Shown here piece by piece: positions 6,599-11,526 of a DNA stretch of 11,526 nt. The notes beneath the pieces were generated by a model that saw only the letters and a list, made by a program, of their open reading frames with translations, made no database searches and was not told the DNA's origin. The DNA is from CAYYJM01 sp964471755 (GTDB lineage Bacteria > Planctomycetota > Planctomycetia > Gemmatales > Gemmataceae). The translations under genes were made by a program, and so were the position numbers. The stretch is taken from contig CAYYJM010000208.1 in the NCBI GenBank assembly GCA_964471755.1, positions 1 through 11,526 on the forward strand, in the 5' to 3' direction. Within the stretch, counting starts at the first letter, position 1, and each line of letters begins with the position of its first letter.

Positions 6599-7973
6599 GG
6601 TCCGTACCATCGCCCTGCGCGAGTACCTCTCCGCCGTCCGCTCCAAGGCGTTCGTCATCACCATTCTGCTGATGCCCGTCTTCATGGGAGCGAGCATCGC
6701 CATGCAGTTGCTGTTCAAGCAGATCGAGGATGCCAAGCCGAAGCGGTTCGCCGTCATCGACCACACCAGGGGCGAGAAGCTGATCCACTTCTTGCAGGGC
6801 GCGATGGACCGGGTGAAGGAGGCCCGCGAGAAGTTCCCGGACAACGCCGCCCTCGCCAGCTTCAAGGTCCAGTTTATCAACGTCCCGCCCCGCGCTCCCT
6901 CCGGCGAGGAACTGCTCGAGCAGCGCTACGAGATCTCACAGCAGATCGAGAACGGCGAACTGGACGGCCTGATCGAGATCGGCCCGGACGTGTTCGAGGT
7001 TCATCCCGAACTGCTCGGCGTCGGCCCGGATGGCACCCTTCGCCTGAATCCCGACCAGGTGCCGGATCGAGACGCCGTCCGCTACCAGGCCAAGAACGTC
7101 GGGGCCCTCCAGTTCCGTCCGATCATCGAACACCTGCTCAACGAGGCCGTTCGCCGCGAGCGACTGAAGGAAGCCGGCGTCTTCGAGACGACGATCGATC
7201 TGGCCCAGGTGCCGATTCCGTTCAAGTCGAAGGCCCTGACTCATCGCGATGCGAAGAGTGGCGAACTGGTCGATGCCGCCAACGAGACGCGGATCGTCAA
7301 TCTGGTGCTGCCCGGCGTCCTCATCGCGCTGATGTTCATGGTCATCATGGTCGGAGCCACGCCGGCGATGCATGGCATCGTCGAGGAGAAGAGTTTGCGA
7401 ATCGCCGAGGTGCTGCTCGGGTCGGTGTCGCCGTTTCAGCTCATGGCCGGCAAGCTGCTCGGCATCGTCGGGGTCGCCCTGACCATGTCGGTCGTCTATC
7501 TCGGTGGTGGCTATTTCATCGCCGCCTACTACGGCTTTGCCGATCTGCTGCCGGCGAGTCTGCTGCTCTGGTTCGTGCCGATGCTGATCCTGGCCCTGCT
7601 CATCTTCGGCTCGCTGTTCATCGCGGTGGGAGCGGCCGCGTCGAACATCAAGGACACGCAGACGCTCCTGATGCCGATCATGATCTTCGCCTGCATACCG
7701 TTCTTCGCTCTGGGGCCGATCATGCAGGAGCCCAACGGCCCGATTGCCCGGATCTGCTCGGCCTTCCCCTTCGCGACGCCGATGCTGCTGGTGGCTCGTC
7801 AGTCGGTGCCGCCCGGTGTGCCGCTGTGGGAGATGCTCGTCGGCATCCTGATCATCCTGGCGACGACGGTCTTCTGTGTCTGGGCGGCCGGGCGGATCTT
7901 CCGTGTCGGCATCCTCTTGCAGGGCAAGACGCCGTCCCTCGTTGAGTTGGTTCGCTGGGTGTTCAAGGGGTGA
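6591..7973 (+). CDS. ABC-2 type permease, NatB-like
   Basis: A 460-residue membrane subunit partnering the ATPase upstream. Topology fits the NatB/ABC-2 exporter family: a first membrane helix at about 21-41, a large extracytoplasmic domain (about 42-235), then five or six hydrophobic segments (about 236-258, 285-312, 322-350, 358-378, 410-434). The conserved cytoplasmic stretch EEKSLRIAEVLLGSVSP (265-281), followed by QLMAGKLLG, is a hallmark of the family. The start overlaps the ATPase stop (ATGGATAA), with GAGGAGG 12 nt upstream. The gene ends only 14 bp from the stop of the convergent membrane-protein gene. The family includes sodium, drug and lipid exporters, so the substrate cannot be deduced. 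No dedicated regulator sits inside the pair; the kinase cassette lies 91 bp upstream on the same strand and might be co-transcribed, but this is not shown. Confidence 0.92.
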   Translation: MDKVRTIALREYLSAVRSKAFVITILLMPVFMGASIAMQLLFKQIEDAKPKRFAVIDHTRGEKLIHFLQGAMDRVKEAREKFPDNAALASFKVQFINVPPRAPSGEELLEQRYEISQQIENGELDGLIEIGPDVFEVHPELLGVGPDGTLRLNPDQVPDRDAVRYQAKNVGALQFRPIIEHLLNEAVRRERLKEAGVFETTIDLAQVPIPFKSKALTHRDAKSGELVDAANETRIVNLVLPGVLIALMFMVIMVGATPAMHGIVEEKSLRIAEVLLGSVSPFQLMAGKLLGIVGVALTMSVVYLGGGYFIAAYYGFADLLPASLLLWFVPMLILALLIFGSLFIAVGAAASNIKDTQTLLMPIMIFACIPFFALGPIMQEPNGPIARICSAFPFATPMLLVARQSVPPGVPLWEMLVGILIILATTVFCVWAAGRIFRVGILLQGKTPSLVELVRWVFKG

Positions 7974-7974
7974 C

Positions 7975-8023
7975 CGAGCCGGCTGCGTTACTCGTCGCTC
8001 GCCTCCTCGACGCCGCCGGCTCG
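7975..8023. repeat. Inverted repeat at convergent gene ends
   Basis: CGAGCCGGC (7975-7983) and GCCGGCTCG (8015-8023) form a perfect 9-bp inverted repeat with a 31-base loop. It lies just after the permease stop and reaches into the end of the convergent gene. The position suits a transcript-end structure, but the loop is long and no U-tract follows on either strand, so terminator function is doubtful. Confidence 0.3.
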
Positions 8024-10060
8024 TCGGGTCCACACTTCCCAGCCGCCGACGATCCGGTCCTTGCGGTACGCCCACGCCAGGTCCTTCTTCACCTGATCGT
8101 AGAACGTCCGGGCCGGTGTGGAGGCCGCCGCCTGACTGCCCGGCGCATCGAAGAGCAGCACCTCCGCCTGCGCGGCGACCAGTTGCTGCATCCGTCGGCG
8201 ATACTGCCGCTTCGTCATCGCCTCCATGAACAGGCTGCCGAACGGTGGACGATGATACAGGTCCGCCATCTGAGCGATGAGGAAGTAGTCGGCCGAGAGC
8301 AGGACTGTCTCGCCGGAGCGCTCCAGTTCCCGCGCCAGGCGGGCGCGTTCGAGCAGTTCCTCGCCGCAGGGGCGGGACATCCAGACGCCACTGACGAGGA
8401 CCGCGTCGCGATCCACCGGGCCACGGATCGCCACCTTGATCCCCTGCCAGTACGCCTCCGCGTACTCCGCCCCGGTGCGGTAGACGCCGGGTGCGACGAC
8501 CACGGCTAGCACCGCCGCCTGCGTCAGGGCCAGCAGGCCAACCTCGCCCCGACGCAGGCTCGCCGCGAGGCTCCGCAGGCAATCGATCAGCAGGAAGCCG
8601 TAGAGGAAGAAGTAGCTCGTCAGGTTCATGCGATGCACGCGGTGGGCATAGTAGGCGAACCACACGAGCAGGATGGCGGCGACGGCCGCGAGGAAGCTAC
8701 CGTACCAGCCGTGCGGTCGGCTTCGACCCAGAGCGCAGCGCAGCAGCACGAACGCCGCATGGGCGAACACGACGACGGCGAACGGATCACCATCGAACGG
8801 CAGACCGCCGATGAGGGCGCTCTGCCACGAGAACGTGTAGGCCGCCAGCAGATGGACCTGGCGCAGGGGCCAGACGCCCAGCAGCAGCCAGTAGAGCGTC
8901 GCGAAGCTGGCGAAGAACAGGGCCAACCCCGCCGCGAACCGCAGGCCGAAGCGAGGGACGAGCGCTCCGGCCTCGCTCAGGCTCTGCGGGCGATGTCGGA
9001 AGTAGACGTAGGTGAGCAGGCCGGCGACGACGGCGACGCCCGTCTCGAAGTTGAGCAGCAGCACCAGGCCGGCGACGATGCCGAGTCCGAACGCCAGGCG
9101 GCCCAGAGGAGCGTGCCGCAGCAGAAACAGGCCGAGCAGACCCAGTGGAAAGCCGATGGTCCGCCAGGCGGTCTGGTTCGGCGTGAGCATTCCGGGCTGG
9201 TTGAAGTGGTAGACCGGCACGGCGAGCAGCAGCGCCGCCAGGCAGCACGCCCAGTTCCGCTGACCGAATCGGTAGTAGAGCCAGCCGGCGATGATCAGGA
9301 ACGCCGCCTGCAAGGCGCGGATGACGGCGACGTAGCCGCCCAGTTCCAGCGGAGCGATCCAGCGCTGATACATGCCGACGAGCGAGGGAAGCAGGGCACC
9401 GTAGTAGGGCATCACCTCCTCGAACAGCACCTGACCGGCCGCCAGTCGATCGCCCTGCCCCGCCACGGTGACGTAGTGTTCCTGCATGAAGACGACCGAC
9501 TCCCAGCCGAGGCCCGACAGATCGTAGCGGCCCAGCAGTCCCGGCCCGATCGCGAGCAGGAGCAAACCCGGGCACGCCAGGCCGAGCAGGCGGTTCAGCC
9601 AGCCCGTCGGCCAGGTTGTGGCGGCGATCAGCATCCCGGCCGCGAGCAGACAGAGTGCGTGGACCCACACCGGACAGTACCAGAGGCCGGGCCGCGTCAG
9701 CAGCAGCGCACCGAGGCCGAACCCGAGGAGAACGCGCCAGACCGGCCGGCGTGGCAGCGGCACTCTCCGGAGCAGACCCGGCAGCCAGGGACCGACCAGG
9801 ACAAGCCCGACCAGGAGGCCGAGCATCAACAGGTGAGCATGTTTCTGCCCCAGGCTGTCGTAGAACGGCACGATCAGGAGCAGCGGAGCGGCAATGTCGC
9901 GCGGCCCGAAGAACGCCCCGGCCGGATCGCTGGCCAGGACGTGGGGCCGATGCCTGGCGTTGTAGACCTGAAGGTAGGCCCAGCCGATGGCCAGGACGCC
10001 GACGGTCAGGAGGACCGCGAGTGCGATGGAGCGGCCGGGAGCTGTCGTCCGTGACGGCAT
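7988..10060 (-). CDS. Polytopic membrane protein, probable GT-C-type glycosyltransferase
   Basis: A 690-residue integral membrane protein with roughly 14-16 hydrophobic segments between residues 11 and 525 and a soluble C-terminal part (about 526-690). Between segments, at about 178-240, lies an acidic loop with E187, E194, D204, E214-E215 and an LFEEVMPYYGALLPS stretch. This resembles the first-loop pattern of GT-C enzymes, where text like 'G..LY.DF...YGPL.P' precedes the next helix. The tail, with LLSADYFLIAQMADLYHRPP, also resembles the end of such proteins. GT-C enzymes move sugars from polyprenyl-phosphate donors to lipids, proteins or cell-envelope polymers. I cannot name donor or acceptor, and no family signature is strong enough for a gene name. 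The ATG at 10060 has AGGAGG 10 nt upstream. The gene converges on the ABC permease and diverges from nuoI, so it appears to be a single-gene unit. A transporter or O-antigen-ligase-like role is not excluded. Confidence 0.75.
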   Translation of the reverse strand: MPSRTTAPGRSIALAVLLTVGVLAIGWAYLQVYNARHRPHVLASDPAGAFFGPRDIAAPLLLIVPFYDSLGQKHAHLLMLGLLVGLVLVGPWLPGLLRRVPLPRRPVWRVLLGFGLGALLLTRPGLWYCPVWVHALCLLAAGMLIAATTWPTGWLNRLLGLACPGLLLLAIGPGLLGRYDLSGLGWESVVFMQEHYVTVAGQGDRLAAGQVLFEEVMPYYGALLPSLVGMYQRWIAPLELGGYVAVIRALQAAFLIIAGWLYYRFGQRNWACCLAALLLAVPVYHFNQPGMLTPNQTAWRTIGFPLGLLGLFLLRHAPLGRLAFGLGIVAGLVLLLNFETGVAVVAGLLTYVYFRHRPQSLSEAGALVPRFGLRFAAGLALFFASFATLYWLLLGVWPLRQVHLLAAYTFSWQSALIGGLPFDGDPFAVVVFAHAAFVLLRCALGRSRPHGWYGSFLAAVAAILLVWFAYYAHRVHRMNLTSYFFLYGFLLIDCLRSLAASLRRGEVGLLALTQAAVLAVVVAPGVYRTGAEYAEAYWQGIKVAIRGPVDRDAVLVSGVWMSRPCGEELLERARLARELERSGETVLLSADYFLIAQMADLYHRPPFGSLFMEAMTKRQYRRRMQQLVAAQAEVLLFDAPGSQAAASTPARTFYDQVKKDLAWAYRKDRIVGGWEVWTRRAGGVEEASDE

Positions 10061-10191
10061 GATGTCGGAACCTCCTGCGGCCGATCCTGGCCCAAACGCC
10101 CCGATTTTGCAACGCGGACCCGAGTGAGCGGCCTCCTGGAACGCCCTTCAACCTCCGTCGCGTACTCGACTCATGCTCCCTGTTTCAAAAA

Positions 10192-10224
10192 TTCGATAAA
10201 AGTAGGCTGGACTGATTTGTCGAA
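10192..10224. repeat. Inverted repeat over divergent promoters, possible operator
   Basis: TTCGATAAA (10192-10200) and TTTGTCGAA (10216-10224) pair over 9 positions with a single G-U wobble, separated by 15 bases. The repeat lies in an AT-rich island (about 10183-10245) between the GT-C-like gene and nuoI and overlaps the promoter-like hexamers on both strands. A dimeric regulator could bind here. A second short palindrome, TTGATCAA (10237-10244), sits at the expected nuoI transcript start. Confidence 0.4.
10196..10223 (-). promoter_or_regulatory. Candidate promoter of the GT-C-like gene
   Basis: On the minus strand TCGACA (10223-10218, 5 of 6 to the -35 consensus) and TTTTAT (10201-10196, 4 of 6 to -10) are 16 bp apart. 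A transcript from about 10189 would have a leader near 130 nt, longer than usual. No open frame or recognised RNA motif was seen in that leader. Confidence 0.35.
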
Positions 10225-10235
10225 TACATTACAAT
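10208..10235 (+). promoter_or_regulatory. Candidate promoter of nuoI
   Basis: TGGACT (10208-10213, 4 of 6 to -35) and TACAAT (10230-10235, 5 of 6 to -10) are spaced by 16 bp. The expected start near 10242 gives a leader of about 38 nt ahead of the nuoI ATG, with GGGAGG at 10268-10273. The AT-rich setting in GC-rich DNA supports a promoter. Confidence 0.5.
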
Positions 10236-10279
10236 CTTGATCAACAAGGTTGCGGCTACTTTCTGGTGGGAGGCGGCGG

Positions 10280-10828
10280 ATGTGGCTCTGGTTCAGGAAC
10301 GTGCGGCAAACCCTGACCACGCTCGGTGTGGGTCTTTACCGGACGCTCTGGTACTTCACACAGACGTTCCGACGGCGAACCTTCGCTGAACGGTTCGAGT
10401 ATCCGGAACGGCCTCTCGCCGTCAAGCCGCGCTACCGGGGGTTCCATCGCTTCGATCTGACCGAGTGCATCGGCTGCGACAAGTGCGCCCGGGCGTGTCC
10501 GGTCGATTGCATCTACATCGACAAGGTCAAGAATCCGGCCGGCAAGGGCTTCCGCGTCGAGGGCTTCACCATCGACTACACGAAGTGCATGCTCTGCGGC
10601 CTGTGCGTGGACCCCTGCCCCACCGACTGCCTGTTCATGGGATCGAGCCATGATCTCAGCACCTACTCTCGCGATGGTTGCGTGGTCGATTTCGCCCGGA
10701 TTCCGCTGCCGATGGCATGGGGACCGGCCAGCCTGACGCCGACGGTCGTGGCCGAATCGAAGACCGTGACCGAGCCGGTCTGGGAGAAGCCGGCCGAGGT
10801 GCCGGTTCCACTTCGGGAAGGTGCGTGA
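10280..10828 (+). CDS. nuoI: NADH-quinone oxidoreductase subunit I (complex I)
   Basis: A 182-residue ferredoxin-like subunit of respiratory complex I. It carries two 4Fe-4S clusters (N6a, N6b) that pass electrons toward quinone at the join of the peripheral and membrane arms. The two cysteine motifs are C63-x2-C66-x2-C69-x3-C73-P and C103-x2-C106-x2-C109-x3-C113-P. The N-terminal amphipathic stretch (about 1-35) fits the membrane-facing helix of NuoI. The ATG at 10280 has GGGAGG 6 nt upstream; an in-frame TTG at 10250 would add ten residues without such a site and lies next to the predicted transcript start. The C-terminus (about 150-182) is a proline- and valine-rich tail of no clear function. 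In most bacteria nuoI lies between nuoH and nuoJ; here it is first, followed by a DUF2203 gene and nuoA, so the cluster is rearranged. Confidence 0.96.
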   Translation: MWLWFRNVRQTLTTLGVGLYRTLWYFTQTFRRRTFAERFEYPERPLAVKPRYRGFHRFDLTECIGCDKCARACPVDCIYIDKVKNPAGKGFRVEGFTIDYTKCMLCGLCVDPCPTDCLFMGSSHDLSTYSRDGCVVDFARIPLPMAWGPASLTPTVVAESKTVTEPVWEKPAEVPVPLREGA

Positions 10829-10837
10829 AGGGGGGGG

Positions 10838-10886
10838 ACTCGCGCGGCCAAATTACCCTATACTGATTGTGTCGGACCGCGCGGGT
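10838..10886. repeat. 10-bp inverted repeat between nuoI and the DUF2203 gene
   Basis: ACTCGCGCGG (10838-10847) and CCGCGCGGGT (10877-10886) pair over 10 positions with one G-U wobble and a 29-base loop. The loop contains the TATACT box. The 3' arm ends directly beside the Shine-Dalgarno GAGG (10887-10890). A run of eight G (10830-10837) precedes the 5' arm. No U-tract follows, so it is not an ordinary terminator. Confidence 0.45.
10859..10864 (+). promoter_or_regulatory. Candidate internal -10 box before the DUF2203 gene
   Basis: TATACT matches the -10 consensus at 5 of 6 positions and lies in a short AT-rich patch in the 69-bp gap after nuoI. No good -35 is present at the usual spacing. 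A transcript would start near 10871, 27 nt before the ATG, with GAGG at 10887-10890. Confidence 0.4.
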
Positions 10887-10897
10887 GAGGTGCCATC

Positions 10898-11344
10898 ATG
10901 CCAACATCGACGAAGCAACCCCAGACGAAGAAGTATTTCACCGTCCAGCAGGCGAACGCGACACTCCCGCTCGTGCGGGTCATCATTCGCGACATCGTCG
11001 ATCTGGCCCGGACGGTACAGGACCGCCAGGAGCGCATCGACCGGATTCATCCCGATCCGGCGACGCGCAACCTGAGCGAGGACCACCGCGAGGAACTGCG
11101 CGAGGTGCGCCGCCAACTCGTGAAGGACAAGCAGTTGATGCGTGAGTATGCGGCGGAACTGGCCCAACTCGGCGTCGAGTTGAAGGATCCGCTGATGGGC
11201 CTGGTGGATTTCCCGAGCCTGCACGAGGGGCGTGAGGTGTGCCTCTGCTGGATGCAGGGAGAGCCAACCGTGGACCACTGGCACGAGCCGGAGGCGGGCT
11301 TCGCCGGTCGGCGGTCATTGCAACCCCAGGGACGGCACGAATGA
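10898..11344 (+). CDS. DUF2203 family protein
   Basis: A 148-residue soluble protein of a family with no assigned function known to me. The N-terminal KYFTVQQANATLPLVR (12-27) is the usual DUF2203 opening. A charged helical region (about 28-90) that could form a coiled coil follows. The C-terminal block LGVELKDPLMGLVDFPSL (91-108) with GREVCLCW, GEP and HWHE..AGFAGR (128-138) is the conserved family core. Two cysteines (C115, C117) and three histidines (H51, H127, H129 among others) are present, but no metal-site pattern can be claimed. ATG 10898 has GAGG 7 nt upstream. The stop overlaps the nuoA start as ATGA, so translation of nuoA is probably coupled to it. The placement between nuoI and nuoA suggests a role tied to complex I expression, assembly or stability, but that is inference from position only. 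Confidence 0.9.
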   Translation: MPTSTKQPQTKKYFTVQQANATLPLVRVIIRDIVDLARTVQDRQERIDRIHPDPATRNLSEDHREELREVRRQLVKDKQLMREYAAELAQLGVELKDPLMGLVDFPSLHEGREVCLCWMQGEPTVDHWHEPEAGFAGRRSLQPQGRHE

Positions 11345-11526
11345 CTCCGCTGGTCGCGTATCTGCTTCTGTTCACGGCCGTCGGGGCCGGGTTCGTTCTC
11401 GTCAACCTGGTGGTCGGGGCCTTGCTCCGGCCGAACCAGCCCGAGGCGGAGAAGCAGGCTCCGTACGAGTGCGGCGAGGAGGCGACCGGCTCAACCCGGG
11501 TTCGCTACGACTCCCGCTATTACGTC
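11341..11526 (+). CDS. nuoA: NADH-quinone oxidoreductase subunit A, 5' part
   Basis: The first 62 residues of the small membrane subunit A of complex I; the window ends inside the gene, where about 55-60 more residues would be expected. One hydrophobic segment (about 4-29) is followed by the diagnostic loop P41-YECGEE (42-47), then GS and YDSRYYV. C44 in YECG corresponds to the cysteine on the ND3 loop known in mitochondria for the active/deactive switch of complex I. The ATG overlaps the DUF2203 stop (ATGA), and AGGGA lies 8 nt upstream. Being downstream of nuoI and DUF2203, it probably opens the nuoA-B-C-D series beyond the window, though this cannot be seen. Confidence 0.95.
   Translation, partial: MTPLVAYLLLFTAVGAGFVLVNLVVGALLRPNQPEAEKQAPYECGEEATGSTRVRYDSRYYV

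Noticed and set aside
6936..8663. 575-codon minus-strand frame across the permease and the convergent gene
   Set aside because: It spans two well-supported genes in other frames and has low-complexity arginine- and glutamine-rich composition.
8633..10054. 473-codon plus-strand frame opposite the GT-C-like gene
   Set aside because: It is dominated by Q, E, R, D and A, the expected complement of a hydrophobic membrane protein read backwards.
10061..10249. Sigma-54 type -24/-12 promoter in the intergenic gaps
   Set aside because: I looked for TGG-N10-GC patterns on both strands. The only spacing match (about 10090 on the minus strand, TGGGCC with CGGCC) deviates too much from consensus.
10830..10837. 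Run of eight G as a frameshift or phase-variation site
   Set aside because: It lies just after the nuoI stop and outside any coding frame, so slippage would not change a protein.

Overview
This window is GC-rich bacterial DNA carrying eight protein-coding genes, the last cut by the right edge. The organism cannot be named from the sequence. High GC, many two-component genes, a DUF2203 protein inside a respiratory complex I cluster and a GT-C-like membrane protein would fit a planctomycete (Gemmata-like), but this is an impression from protein flavour. No tRNA, rRNA, CRISPR array or insertion sequence was recognised.

Left part (259-5586), signalling. A sigma-54-dependent NtrC-type response regulator on the minus strand diverges from a plus-strand cassette of three overlapping genes. 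These are a membrane PAS-PAS histidine kinase with a DUF4118-like N-terminus, a single-domain Rcp1-like receiver that starts at TTG, and a REC-HisKA-HATPase hybrid kinase. The cassette has no DNA-binding output of its own. The divergent sigma-54 activator is the nearest candidate output, although pairing is only inferred. Bases 1-258 hold no gene I can support.

Middle part (5678-10060), membrane. A NatA-like ABC ATPase overlaps the start of a NatB-like ABC-2 permease, forming a two-gene exporter. It converges on a minus-strand 690-residue polytopic protein that looks like a GT-C glycosyltransferase of unknown substrate; the two genes end 14 bp apart.

Right part (10280-11526), respiration. 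nuoI (two 4Fe-4S clusters), a DUF2203 protein and the first 62 codons of nuoA lie in one direction. DUF2203 and nuoA overlap by 4 bp (ATGA), so DUF2203 is translationally tied to complex I genes. An AT-rich 60-bp island at 10183-10245 carries overlapping divergent promoter-like hexamers and an inverted repeat. A second promoter-like box and a 10-bp inverted repeat sit between nuoI and DUF2203.

Most interesting points: DUF2203 placed inside a rearranged complex I operon; the inverted repeats over the two right-hand promoters; and the overlapping kinase-regulator-hybrid kinase cassette. Nothing here is clearly a wholly new system.
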